Source of the DNA: Gammaproteobacteria bacterium
GTDB taxonomy: Bacteria > Pseudomonadota > Gammaproteobacteria > Burkholderiales > Burkholderiaceae_B
Assembly: GCA_018815245.1 (NCBI GenBank)
Contig: JAHIXK010000005.1
Span: 1-64,000 of the forward strand
Direction: 5' to 3'
Length of the DNA stretch: 64,000 nt
The translations under genes and the position numbers were made by a program. The notes below the pieces were generated by a model. That model did not search any database and was not told the DNA's origin. It saw only the letters and a program-made list of their open reading frames with translations. This document shows positions 1 to 8,700 of the stretch, piece after piece (the first letter of the stretch is position 1; each line of letters begins with the position of its first letter).

Positions 1-153
1 GGGTGGCTTGGTTCAATCATCACAGACTAATGGAACCACTGGGCTACATTCCACCCGCCGAAGCAGAGATGATTTATTATCAACAACTCGGTCAGCAGGC
101 CGAACAAACCTGCACTTAAGCAAATTGGCCTCTACGAAAACCGGGGCGGTTCA
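1..153 (+). mobile_element. Right end of an IS3-family insertion sequence
   Basis: The window opens inside the 3' end of an IS3-family transposase. After its stop codon (117-119) the sequence runs into a terminal repeat ending at about 153: GCCTCTACGAAAACC then GGGGCGGTTCA. This is the usual IS3/IS150-type end, which reads TGAACCGCCCC from outside inward. The left end and any target duplication lie outside the window, so the exact boundary rests on resemblance to known IS3 termini. Confidence 0.7.
3..119 (+). CDS. IS3-family transposase OrfB, C-terminal fragment (partial at window edge)
   Basis: Only the last 38 residues are in the window: VAWFNHHRLMEPLGYIPPAE and onward to a TAA at 117-119. 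The pattern W-F-N-x-x-R-L-x-x-x-L-G-Y-x-P-P-A-E is the conserved C-terminal signature of the rve/DDE transposase of IS3-family elements, just past the catalytic glutamate. The protein would catalyse cut-out and circle-mediated insertion of the element together with OrfA. The 5' part is missing because the window starts inside the gene, so it cannot be said whether the copy is intact. Confidence 0.75.
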   Translation: MAWFNHHRLMEPLGYIPPAEAEMIYYQQLGQQAEQTCT

Positions 154-434
154 ATTCCTTTGTTTGGCTAGAGTGTCCTTTTGACCTCACAGAGGCCTTA
201 GAGATTGCCCGACCTGCCCTTGTAGTTGCCTTCGAAAACTCATTAGGTCTGCCAGCATATGAACTTGAATCCCTCCTAGTGAACAAGTCCACTGAAAATT
301 CGCCGATCATAATTTATTCAACCAGCGAGCAAGTGCTGTCCGAGTTCAATAAGAGCCATCGTATATTGGCAATGAATGAGCGCTGGGGGAGCCTTGAAAT
401 TTACGCTTATCTGATTTTAAAGTCGAAGAAATAG
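154..434 (+). pseudogene. 3' remnant of an unknown gene behind the IS3 end
   Basis: An open frame continues from the IS end without an obvious start codon and ends with TAG at 432-434 (about 92 residues, including FVWLECPFDLTEALEIARP and ending EIYAYLILKSKK). It reads like genuine protein sequence and has no start of its own, so it is best explained as the downstream part of a gene interrupted by the IS3-family element. I do not recognise the family. The antisense frame over 116-310 looks less protein-like. The short stretch 435-515 holds nothing I can identify. Confidence 0.4.
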
Positions 435-515
435 GGTGTTTGCGCTAACCCCTTAACAATGTATCTTGTTGAAAATCAGTTAATTCATCTCATTATCATG
501 ATCACAGCATCGAAC

Positions 516-755
516 TCAGTTGTGAGTCCTCTCGCCCAGATATTCCATCTCGTCAAAGATCAGGTTTAGTAACCATTCTCTTTCTTCAGAGGCAGGTAGG
601 TTGTTCAAGGTGTCAAGAAGTTCGGTGTAAGTCATATGGGATAAAAACATTCTAATAATAGCCCGCGCATCTGACTTCGTCGTGATTGAAAATTGAGAAG
701 AATCAGTGTTGCATCTAGATTCTGAGTTTTTATCGTTTGCTTGTTCGCCCATCAA
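516..755 (-). CDS. Hypothetical 79-residue protein
   Basis: A small minus-strand frame encodes 79 residues. The N-terminal third is polar (D/N/S/T rich). The C-terminal two thirds, starting near ARAIIRMFLSHMTYTELLDT, look like amphipathic helices with a conserved-looking LxxLPASEEREWLLNLIFDEM segment. No family is recognised. It stands alone between the IS3 remnant and the phosphatase gene. Composition fits a real gene and the opposite strand has no competing frame, but there is no functional evidence. Confidence 0.45.
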   Translation of the reverse strand: MMGEQANDKNSESRCNTDSSQFSITTKSDARAIIRMFLSHMTYTELLDTLNNLPASEEREWLLNLIFDEMEYLGERTHN

Positions 756-961
756 TAAAACCTATCATAATAATTAGCCACCCCAAAGTCACAATAATGC
801 GATTGTATCCAGTAGCGAGAGGTTTAAGCTTTGATGTTGTACCAACGAATAAAGCTCACCAGTCTACCTAGATATTCGGACATGTCGAAATATCAAAAGT
901 TGCAGTCGATATCATGCCCTAAGAATAAACCAGAACATCAAGTAGTAATACTTCCACTCAA

Positions 962-1425
962 ATGCGTATTTCAAGCTCCCCCCCAATGCCAAATACTGAA
1001 TCTTTCCGTATCTTTTATCTGCTTTACAAAAATCGACCATACTTCACTCACTGGGTGGGCTGGCTCTTATTCGGAACTTTGGTCGTATGTTTGAATCGCT
1101 ACACAAATTGGGATACAGACATAAGCACCATTTTTTTTGATGCGCATTTAAATACCTTTCCCATAAAGCAAAATCTGCTAGTAACCTTGATTTTTCATGA
1201 AGGCATGCGTTGGGGGGCAGCAGCATTATGGCTTGCGCTACTGTTTCTCGCTATGTGCCAGAAATTCAAAGACGTGATTCGCCGGGAAATTGTATATCTT
1301 ATTGTGGTTAGCTTGCTCGCTGCCTTGGTTGTCAGTTTTCTGAAGTCTGAATCAACACATAGTTGCCCCTGGGATCTCGCCCAATATGGTGGCACGGCTG
1401 ATTACAGCCGACTTTTTGAAGATAC
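962..1425 (+). pseudogene. PAP2-family phosphatase, 5' half (split by IS66 element)
   Basis: This is the N-terminal part of a membrane phosphatase of the PAP2 superfamily, which removes phosphate from lipid substrates such as lipid A or undecaprenyl pyrophosphate. Two or three hydrophobic segments are visible around residues 24-44, 78-96 and 106-122. They are followed by K-S-E-S-T-H-S-C-P-W-D-L-x-x-Y-G-G, the form of motif 1 seen in the subgroup that carries CPWDL. The frame is interrupted at 1426 by the IS66 element and resumes at 4582. Joining 962-1425 to 4582-4861 gives an uninterrupted 247-residue frame. The 5' fragment alone would run four bases into the element before a stop and lacks catalytic motifs 2 and 3, so it should be inactive. 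Confidence 0.85.
1418..1425 (+). repeat. 8-bp target site duplication, left copy (GAAGATAC)
   Basis: GAAGATAC lies directly before the left end of the IS66 element and is repeated exactly at 4574-4581 directly after its right end. Eight base pairs is the usual duplication length of the IS66 family, so this fixes both ends of the element and shows a simple transposition event into the phosphatase gene. Confidence 0.95.
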
Positions 1426-1450
1426 GTAAGCCCCCAGCCAACCCATCTTG
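1426..1450 (+). repeat. IS66 left terminal inverted repeat
   Basis: Twenty-five bases from GTAAGCCCCCAGC onward match the reverse complement of 4549-4573 at 23 positions, with mismatches at positions 14 and 20. GTAAG is the characteristic outer end of IS66-family elements. Confidence 0.9.
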
Positions 1451-1477
1451 TTTTGAGTTGCTAGTTTTTGGTTAACT

Positions 1478-1505
1478 CTACTCCACTAATTTTTTGGTGG
1501 AGTAG
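1478..1505 (+). promoter_or_regulatory. Hairpin covering the tnpA ribosome binding site
   Basis: CTACTCCAC (1478-1486) and GTGGAGTAG (1497-1505) form a perfect 9-bp stem around a 10-base T-rich loop. The GGTGGAG ribosome binding site of tnpA (start 1508) lies in the 3' arm. In a transcript entering from outside, the stem would hide the binding site. This is the kind of control known in other insertion sequences to prevent expression from neighbouring promoters. The structure is seen; the regulatory role is inferred. Confidence 0.55.
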
Positions 1506-1507
1506 TC

Positions 1508-1894
1508 ATGACTGAGTTGGTTGTTAAACGCGGACGATCCCGACGCACGCACAGTGAGCAGTTCAAACAAGAGGCTGTTGATCAGTGCACCAGGCCAGGC
1601 ATGTCACTGGCCAATGTGGCGAGGCAGCATGAGTTACATCCCAGTTTGCTGGCACGTTGGGTCAAAGAGCGAGCCGAGCCAGCGAGAATGACCGTGTCAT
1701 CGCAGTCTTCATTGGCGCCCCAGTTTGTTCCCCTGCGTGTCGAGTCAACACAGTGTGCCGAACTGCCGAGATCAACAACGTTGTCGAGAAAGATTGAAGT
1801 CAACATCGATCGCGGCGAATTACGAATTGCATTCAAAGTCGATCCATCGCAAATGGTTGAACTGGGCCAGGTACTGCGCGAGGTGCTGCGTTGA
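1508..1894 (+). CDS. tnpA: IS66 accessory protein TnpA (Orf1)
   Basis: This 128-residue protein is the first gene of the IS66 element. An N-terminal helix-turn-helix of the IS3/IS911 OrfA type spans about residues 10-55 (RRTHSEQFKQEAVDQC, then SLANVARQHELHPSLLARWV), followed by a poorly conserved C-terminal half. TnpA is needed for transposition of IS66-type elements, probably by binding the ends. The start is set by GGTGGAG seven bases upstream. Its TGA overlaps the TTG start of tnpB (TTGA), so the two are translationally coupled. Confidence 0.9.
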   Translation: MTELVVKRGRSRRTHSEQFKQEAVDQCTRPGMSLANVARQHELHPSLLARWVKERAEPARMTVSSQSSLAPQFVPLRVESTQCAELPRSTTLSRKIEVNIDRGELRIAFKVDPSQMVELGQVLREVLR

Positions 1895-2229
1895 TCCGTG
1901 TGGACGCAATCTGGATGAGCACCGCACCATGCGATATGCGTTCTGGCATGGACACTTTGATGAACCAAATTATTGCTGTGTTTGGTGCAGCCCAAGCTCA
2001 CAATGCCTATTTGTTTGCAAACCGCAGTGCCAATCGAATGAAGGTGGTTGTTCATGATGGCTTTGGCGTTTGGTTGTGCAGCCGAAGGCTGCACAAGGGT
2101 AGTTTTAATTGGGGCAAATCGATTGAATCAGGTGCGTCGGTCACACTGTCCACCGAACAATTCAACGCCTTGATTGTGGGGCTTCCCTGGCAACGTCTCG
2201 GCGAATATTCCAGCATCAAATATCTCTGA
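1891..2229 (+). CDS. tnpB: IS66 accessory protein TnpB (Orf2)
   Basis: This 112-residue protein belongs to the IS66 Orf2-like family. The family hallmarks are a basic segment near the start (here diverged to S-T-A-P-C-D-M-R-S-G-M-D-T-L), then VFGAAQAHNAYLFANRSANRMKV-like strands, a W-L-C-x-R-x-L-x-x-G-S-F pair and an L-x-x-x-Q-F-N-A-L-I-x-G-L-P-W C-terminal block. It is required in trans or cis with TnpC for transposition. It starts with TTG inside the tnpA stop and ends 59 bases before the ATG of tnpC. Confidence 0.9.
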   Translation: MIRVDAIWMSTAPCDMRSGMDTLMNQIIAVFGAAQAHNAYLFANRSANRMKVVVHDGFGVWLCSRRLHKGSFNWGKSIESGASVTLSTEQFNALIVGLPWQRLGEYSSIKYL

Positions 2230-2288
2230 ATTTCAATTGGCAAGATTGCCAATAGTTGGCGTGGATGGTGTGTGGCAATATCGGTTTC

Positions 2289-3950
2289 ATGACGCCAAGC
2301 CCCACACCAGAACAGATTGCCAAGATGGACGCAGACCAACTGCGTGCATTGCTGCTGGGGCAGATTCAAATCAATACCCAGTTGCAGCAAACGGTTCAAT
2401 CCAGCAACGCTGTAATACAGGCTAATGAAGCTGCACTTAAGGCCAAAGAAGAGCTGATTAAAGAGCAAGCGATCACCATCAAATACCAAGAGACCGTCCT
2501 CTCCAAAGTGACGCTGGAGTTGGCGCTGCACAAGCGGCTGCGATTCAGTAAAAAAGCTGAATCACTGAGCATTGAGCAACGTCACCTGTTTGATGAAACG
2601 ATGGACGGCGATGTTGCCCAGATTGAGCAGGAAGAACTGGACAAGCTGCCCGAACAGGATAAGGTCGTGGTTACCCGCAGCCTGCAGCCCAAACGCAAAC
2701 CGCTGCCGCCTGAACTGCCCCGCACCGAGACTCGCCATGAACCGGACAGTACCCTGTGCAAATGTGGCTGCCAGTTAAAACGCATTGGCGAGGATGTCGC
2801 CGAGAAACTGGACTATCAGCCTGGCACCTTTAGCGTAGAACGCCACATCCGTGGCAAGTGGGTGTGCGACGAATGCGAGACTCTGATTCAAGCGCCAGTG
2901 CCTGCACATGTGATCGACAAGGGCATGGCCACCACCAACCTGTTGGCCCAAGTGCTGGTGAATAAATTTGCTGATCACCTGCCGCTGTATCGCCAAGAGC
3001 AGATGTTTGACCGCACGGGCTACAAATTATCTGCCAGCACCATGGGCTCATGGGTGGGCCAATGTGGCGCAGCCTTGCAGCCTTTGGTGGATGCACTTCG
3101 AAATGAGATTCTCAAGCAAGGAGTGCTGCATGCTGATGAGACACCGATCACCATGTTGTGCGCCAAGCAAGCCATCAAGACAGGTTCAGCCAGCAAGAAG
3201 GCCTATCTGTGGGCCTATGCCACCACCCAGCATGCCGATATCAAAGCTGTTGTGTTTGACTTCGCTGAAGGTAGAAGCGGTCAACACGCCAAAGCATTTC
3301 TGGAAGGCTGGGGTGGCACACTGATCTGTGACGATTATCAAGGCTACAAAGCCCTGATCAAAGATAACCAGATTACCGAAGCGGCTTGCATGGCCCACGC
3401 ACGGCGCAAGTTCTTCGAGCTCTTTGCTGCCAACAAGAGCCACATTGCCCAAGCTGCACTGGAACAATTCAATGCCATCTACGCCGTTGAGGCCCAGTTA
3501 CAAGACATGCCGCCTGATGAACGACAACACCGACGGCAGGCTGAAATAAAACCGCTGATGGACAAACTTCGACAATGGTTGCTCGACCACAAGATCAAGG
3601 TGCCCGACGGGTCGGGCACGATGAAAGCAATTGATTACAGTTTGAAACGCTGGGATGCACTCACCACATTCCTGGATGATTCACACACGCCCATTGACAA
3701 CAACTGGGTGGAGAACCAGATTCGCCCCATCGCAGTGGGTCGCAAGAACTGGTTGTTTGCCGGAAGCCTGCGCTCGGGCCAACGCAACGCAGCCATCATG
3801 AGCCTGGTTCAATCGGCTAGGCTCAATGGACTGAACCCGCTGGTGTATCTCAAGGACGTGATGGATCGACTGCCCACGCAGCCGTACAGCAGGATCAACG
3901 AGTTGCTGCCGCACAACTGGAAACCTGCGTCGGCATCAATCGAAAGTTAA
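2289..3950 (+). CDS. tnpC: IS66-family transposase TnpC (DDE)
   Basis: This is the catalytic transposase. The N-terminal coiled coil (about 10-75) is followed by a zinc-finger-like CKCGCQL / CDECET pair (zf-IS66), then the DDE_Tnp_IS66 domain. Catalytic-site candidates are the D of VLHADETPI, the D of LICDDYQGYKAL and the E of DNNWVENQIRPIAVGRKNW. A C-terminal IS66_C block (LVQSARLNGLNPLVYLKDVM) closes it. I chose ATG 2289 (MTPSPTPEQIA); an in-frame TTG at 2256 would add 11 residues. Its stop overlaps by four bases the stop of the convergent passenger gene. A decayed copy of its C-terminal block is found at 20831-20890. Confidence 0.92.
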   Translation: MTPSPTPEQIAKMDADQLRALLLGQIQINTQLQQTVQSSNAVIQANEAALKAKEELIKEQAITIKYQETVLSKVTLELALHKRLRFSKKAESLSIEQRHLFDETMDGDVAQIEQEELDKLPEQDKVVVTRSLQPKRKPLPPELPRTETRHEPDSTLCKCGCQLKRIGEDVAEKLDYQPGTFSVERHIRGKWVCDECETLIQAPVPAHVIDKGMATTNLLAQVLVNKFADHLPLYRQEQMFDRTGYKLSASTMGSWVGQCGAALQPLVDALRNEILKQGVLHADETPITMLCAKQAIKTGSASKKAYLWAYATTQHADIKAVVFDFAEGRSGQHAKAFLEGWGGTLICDDYQGYKALIKDNQITEAACMAHARRKFFELFAANKSHIAQAALEQFNAIYAVEAQLQDMPPDERQHRRQAEIKPLMDKLRQWLLDHKIKVPDGSGTMKAIDYSLKRWDALTTFLDDSHTPIDNNWVENQIRPIAVGRKNWLFAGSLRSGQRNAAIMSLVQSARLNGLNPLVYLKDVMDRLPTQPYSRINELLPHNWKPASASIES

Positions 3951-4474
3951 TGCTTGGTCTCTGGATTGCCTAGATTGGCCTCTACTGCATCCCAAGCGTG
4001 AGGCCACTGCAAAGTTCGTTGAGGCATGGTGTTGATCTTCAGGATAATGTCAGTCAAATTGCAGGACTGTAGGCCACCGCCCACCTCGATCATTGCGCGG
4101 TAACAAACAACCAAATCATTGAGCACGCCCAGCACACTTCGACTGTCCGTCTTGGTAAACAAGCCGGAATGATAAGGGGTTAGTGCGGTGTCGATGGCGG
4201 CATCTGAATAGCCTCGCATCTCCAAAAGTTGAGCGATACCGCTCAGCATCATGTTGGGCAAAGTCTTGGCTGTCACCGGTTTCTTGCCCTGGTACATGAT
4301 GAACGACAGATAGGTGTTCTCGCTCATGAAGACAAAGCAATTGTGCCGCCCAACCTTGAATCGATTGATGTACCAATTGCCCAGCGGTGCGGAGGAGGGT
4401 TCAGCCTCAACCAGAGATGCCTTGGACAGTTTCAAAACCTTCTGAATCTCAGCGGTGCACTTTAAATAAAGCAT
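3947..4474 (-). CDS. Passenger gene in IS66 element, DUF6933-like protein
   Basis: A convergent gene fills the space between tnpC and the right inverted repeat. The protein begins MLYLKCTAEIQKVLKL and carries L-G-N-W-Y-I-N-R-F-x-V-G-R-x-N-C-F-V-F-M-S-E-x-T and a late F-T-K-T-D-S-R-S-V-L-G-V-L-N-D block. This pattern matches, as far as I can recall, the small uncharacterised DUF6933 family (often annotated after its LxCT start and G-[DN]-W-Y motif). An upstream ATG at 4504 would add ten residues, but the family starts at M-L-x-L-K-C-T, so 4474 is preferred. It has no known role in transposition and is best seen as cargo. The family name is from memory and moderately certain. Confidence 0.75.
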   Translation of the reverse strand: MLYLKCTAEIQKVLKLSKASLVEAEPSSAPLGNWYINRFKVGRHNCFVFMSENTYLSFIMYQGKKPVTAKTLPNMMLSGIAQLLEMRGYSDAAIDTALTPYHSGLFTKTDSRSVLGVLNDLVVCYRAMIEVGGGLQSCNLTDIILKINTMPQRTLQWPHAWDAVEANLGNPETKH

Positions 4475-4548
4475 TGGATGGTGGGCCTGGACAGGAACAA
4501 ACATGCCGGCAGTTTAAGCAATGCGAAACGGAATGTCCAAATCCAAGT

Positions 4549-4573
4549 CAAGACGGGTTTGCTGGGGGCTTAC
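4549..4573 (-). repeat. IS66 right terminal inverted repeat
   Basis: This is the mirror copy of 1426-1450 (23 of 25 bases), ending GCTGGGGGCTTAC at 4573. The second copy of the GAAGATAC duplication follows at 4574-4581. Confidence 0.9.
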
Positions 4574-4581
4574 GAAGATAC

Positions 4582-4861
4582 GAGGAATTCCGCCAACACT
4601 GGGCCAGGAAAATGTTTTCCCAGTGGGCATGCATCGACAGTATTCATGTGGATTGTTTTGCTATACAGCCCTTTGCCCTGGCTGACCAATCGCCGGAGTC
4701 GCATGTGTATATTGCTGTTCTCGGCAGGGCTGCTAGCAGGTGGAGTTCAAGTCATAAAGGGGGCTCATTTCTTAAGCCATATACTTGCAACCGCATGGAA
4801 TTGTTGGGGAGTCACCCTGATCTGCAGAGAGGTCTATTCCTCAAGGGTGGTTTTTACTTAA
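4582..4861 (+). pseudogene. PAP2-family phosphatase, 3' half
   Basis: This is the continuation of the split phosphatase, read in the frame DTRNSANTGPG. It holds PAP2 motif 2, G-K-C-F-P-S-G-H-A-S with the catalytic His, and motif 3, G-A-H-F-L-S-H-x-x-x-T-A-W, with two transmembrane segments between and after. Both catalytic motifs are therefore here, separated from the N-terminal membrane segments by 3.1 kb of IS66. Precise loss of the element plus one target duplication would restore the gene. It ends at 4861, eight bases before the convergent stop of the next gene. Confidence 0.85.
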
Positions 4862-4869
4862 TTAGGATT

Positions 4870-5793
4870 TTATTTGCGAATATAAGTGTCGTCCATTCTC
4901 AGACAAACTTGTTTTCGACTTTCCAAAACCTGATAGTGGAACTCGATTTCCATATTAAATCTTCGTTCCCATGGCATGTATTTGGCCTGATGATCGAGAT
5001 TCACGAAGTCACTTGGATTAATGTGAAAAGTCTCTTCGTGTGGTTTTCGCGGCACTTGTAGACCGGGCCCAGTACGAGTTGTTTCCATCCGCTCATCTGA
5101 TAAATCGTCAGGGTCAACATCTTCGTTAAATTTGATATCTAGTGGCTGTTCCTGTTCTTTGGATTGATAATCTGAGGATTCACTACGCAATGCCCTGATT
5201 GTTTTTTGACTTATATCATAACTAGTGATTCGGCCTTTAAATTTATAAATGCGAGTCGTATCCTGGAGTCCGCTCACTTGTTCTGCGAGGTGTATTGTAA
5301 GGTCGGTGTTTGGGCCCAAGCCAGAAAACTTAGTCAGCTTGATTTGGTTGTGTTCGACAAGACGTTCAACGACAAATTCGTGAACCTGTTGGGTGATTAT
5401 TTCCTTGGCTAAATGATCAAGTTTAGAGTTGTCGTCCTTACCTATACGGTGAATGCTATTGAGCTTCGGTTCGAACACGACACCTTGTAGGCTTGATACG
5501 ATATCTACGATGTGTTCATCAATCCAATCCAGCCGTTCGAAAATCGCTTCCTCATTTTCCTTTGTCGATGAGATGTGAAAGACAAGTTGCCAATGGCGGA
5601 GGTCACTTTCTGAGTCGCTGAGCAAGTTGCCGACTTCAATTGATCTATCAATTTGATCTCTGTACGTCGCGGCAATTCTGTGGAAAAGTAGTGCCTTCAT
5701 TGTCTTGAACAATTTGGTGCTTTCAGACGCCTGCCCCTCCGTCAGCGATTGAGGATTTTTCACCCTAAGTTTGTGAACGACATAGAAAGTCAT
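4870..5793 (-). CDS. Unknown 307-residue protein, partner of the giant recombinase
   Basis: The ATG follows the stop of the giant gene with no gap (TAA-ATG), and the ribosome binding site GGAGG lies in the last codons of that gene, so translation is coupled. The protein is hydrophilic and mostly helical-looking. It has an N-terminal MTFYVVHKLRVKN strand, a central segment dense in charged residues and an acidic linker near residues 215-240 (KFNEDVDPDDLSDERME). I recognise no domain or catalytic motif. By position it could be an accessory protein for recombination, like the small third gene of Tn554-type modules, or an effector of the cluster. Both ideas are inference only. Confidence 0.75.
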   Translation of the reverse strand: MTFYVVHKLRVKNPQSLTEGQASESTKLFKTMKALLFHRIAATYRDQIDRSIEVGNLLSDSESDLRHWQLVFHISSTKENEEAIFERLDWIDEHIVDIVSSLQGVVFEPKLNSIHRIGKDDNSKLDHLAKEIITQQVHEFVVERLVEHNQIKLTKFSGLGPNTDLTIHLAEQVSGLQDTTRIYKFKGRITSYDISQKTIRALRSESSDYQSKEQEQPLDIKFNEDVDPDDLSDERMETTRTGPGLQVPRKPHEETFHINPSDFVNLDHQAKYMPWERRFNMEIEFHYQVLESRKQVCLRMDDTYIRK

Positions 5794-8700
5794 TTAGTAG
5801 CCTCCTGCCAACAGATGTACGATCAATCCAATCCAGAAAAACTCAGTATTCGAAAAAGGAACGTCTTTCTTTTGACGCTTGACGCCAATGACCCACACTG
5901 TCTCTAAGTCAATATTGAACTTGACTGTTTGACGAACTGGGCCAACTGGTAACCTGAATCGAGTGGTAAGTCCAAGATCTGTCAAAACGTTCCGAATATT
6001 GCATTTTTGACTGTGAGAATTTGACCAAAAGAATAGATCTTTGGAGTCGAATCCAAGGAATTGAAGTAGGTCTAAGATGTGAATGAGATTCACAAGATCT
6101 TTTTCTTTCATCGACTCGCGGATCACATAATGAGCATCCTCTGTGAAGTTACCGAGTGGGTCAAAGTTGGAGTTGAGCTCAAATGGAATTTGTTTAAGGG
6201 CCAATATGTCTGATGTCTTTGCAGGCGTCGCCTGAACTCGGTGGATCAAGTCTGCAGTATCTCCATGATCGGGTAATTGTTTCTCAAGGCGTTCGTAGAA
6301 GGCTCGGCTCAGAAAAATACTGTTCGGTTTTGCGTGAGCGAAGCGGGCAGGACGTAGGCTAGGCGGAAATGATCTAAAGATATTTTCAAGAGGATAGAGC
6401 CGGCTAGCGATTTTCTGATTGGCAGTTGAATAAAGATTTATTGAGTCGCTAGATTGGTTAAGGTAATCAAGTGATCCTAGGATGTAGTCTTTGACGTTAA
6501 AGGTACGCAGCTTTATTGGTTCATCGAGCTGAGGAGCTGGACATTTAAGGCCGTATCTTGAAGTCATTGAGAAGGCGAAACTTTCGCTTTGAACTTCAAT
6601 GTTTCTGAGCGCGATTTCACAAAATTGACTATTGTAAAAGGAGTCGATAACCTCAAACCCGCGATGTGAATAGGTTTCTAGTAGCGTGATTGTTCCCGCA
6701 TGCCCGAGAATTCTGCTGGCGACAAATAGTGTTTTGCGATTTACGCTATCGGGTGTTGTATGAATTAATTGTTCGCCATTCAACGGTTTATCAGGATTAC
6801 AGCAAATTGCACTTTCAAAAAGTCCAAATGTAAGTTCGTCAGCAAAGGTATGTCGAAGGGTGTGAATACTCCCTCTGAAAGTAATATTTCGAATGATTTG
6901 GTTTAGATCCAAACTAATCTCGCGCGCTGAGGACTGAAATAAATCGCCAAGGTAACTTGCTTTCGTTGTTATCGCTCGGTGCTTTATTCTTTGCAGGATT
7001 CCTTTCTCCTCACTTGTAATTCTAGTTTGAGACAACACATAGCGATTTGAAGCAGGAAATTTAGGTCTAAAAACAGAATCGCCCATCACCCTGAGCAGCG
7101 GAGTAGTATCTAGAAGCTGCAGATTGACGGGCTTTAGAAAGAGAGACTCAGTTTTCCTTAGACCAAAACGACGAAGAAGAACAAAAATTGCTTGGAGTGT
7201 TTCAGGTTGGGTTTCTTGAATTTTTTTAAAGATCAGATTTAGCTCTTTTTGAGAAAAGAGATGCGTGGCTGGATTGTAAACCGTACCTAAGTTGTCGAAC
7301 TTCACGGACATCAAAGGATTCAGTTCTGCTAGTTTGGAGAAAAAATCTCTAATTTGACGCAGGTCGTCATGAGCGGATTGCAGGATCTGTTGTCTGTCCA
7401 GAAGATAGCCGTTAACGGTTTCAATTGCCTCATCGAGTTGTTCTTCATCGATTTCGTGCTCGAGGTTGGTCTCTTTAAAGAGATTTCCAATTCTTCCGTA
7501 ATAATTGAGCTTGGTGTTTTTTGCCAAACTTTTTCGTCCAGAGGGCTTTCTACTCTCGATATCCTTGGCATAGCTTAAAAGTGCCGATTTACACAAAGAA
7601 GGTCTTGTTGCGACTTCTTTACTTAGTCTAAGTATCGCGCCAAGGGCGTCATCCATGATCGCTGCAATATGGCTTGCGACAGATTTACACACTAGCCCCT
7701 GTTCATGGAAGTCAGTGGAATTGTCCGGGGTAAAGCTCTCCTCGATGGCTTGGTCATTGCTGCCCCCGGAAAAATTTTCCTTAATTTCGAGTTCTGTGCC
7801 GGCGACAAATGAGCTTGTAGCCGTCGCTTGGGAAGGAGGAGGGGCTTTGTTACCGGTATCGAGATATGCGATCGTATCGGTTGTCACAACTTCATGCGAG
7901 AGATACTTGGTTGTGAGCGCTAGTCGAGCGTTACTTGCCACGTGATCTGTGTCAGGATCAGTGAGTTGTTGAAAGCTTAGATAATTTGAGCTGCGATGCT
8001 TGGTGTCGCCTGAGGCAATCGCGGCCAAACAACCGGGTAATTCGTATAGTTGATAGGATTGCTCAATTTCAGCAAAATAATAAAGCAGGTCTTTTTTGGT
8101 GTTAAGCGATGATCCACTGACTCCGAGGCGATTTATTTTAGCCTGCAGGTCACGCCCTAGTTTTTCTAAATTATTGCTGCTCTGGCGAAAGCTTAGTTGA
8201 TTGACCAGCCGTTCATAATAGTGAATGGACAGGCGATGAAGCTCGTGCCGTCTGACCGAAGCGAGCGGATGGGGCTGCGTATCGACAAAATGAATATCGA
8301 TAAATGTTTTATCGGATATTGTTCCTAGCAGGTAATTTCCTTTTAAAACCTGCTGAATTGCGACTTTGCAAGTAATGCCATTTAGCTTGATTAGAGAGAG
8401 TGCGAATAGAAATTCAAGATTGACCTTTTGTTTTGCCTGTATGTTGGATTGAAGGATCTCCATGACGCCAGGGTGAGACGCTCGATATTCCGAATATTTT
8501 CGACAAAAGTCGATCGGTACTCTCTCGTTGACGGTACGGCCAACATTCGAGAAGGATTTCATGTCCAGGCCTGGTGCCATCTTTCGAAGAAACCGGGTTA
8601 ACTTGTAAAAATAAATGTCAAAGTGAATGCGGTTGCTCAGATCCAGTCGGGCTTGTGTGAGCGCTTTATCAATTCGATCTTGTGTTTTCTCCTCAGCACG

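Larger units (their letters stand above)
1426..4573 (+). mobile_element. Complete IS66-family insertion sequence (3148 bp)
   Basis: The element starts GTAAGCCCCCAGC and ends with the reverse complement of the same string. It is bounded by 8-bp direct repeats GAAGATAC. It carries three co-directional, overlapping or closely spaced genes in IS66 order (tnpA, tnpB, tnpC) and, unusually, a fourth gene on the opposite strand that converges on tnpC and fills the space before the right end. All frames are open, so the copy looks recent and possibly active. It disrupts a PAP2 phosphatase gene. Confidence 0.95.

Noticed and set aside
831-1094. Plus-strand frame of 87 codons overlapping the PAP2 5' half
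   Set aside because: Out of frame with the phosphatase, whose motifs continue after the IS element.
4387-5061. Plus-strand frame of 224 codons across the right IS66 end
   Set aside because: It crosses the IS boundary, lies out of frame with the PAP2 motifs and runs antisense into the 307-residue gene.
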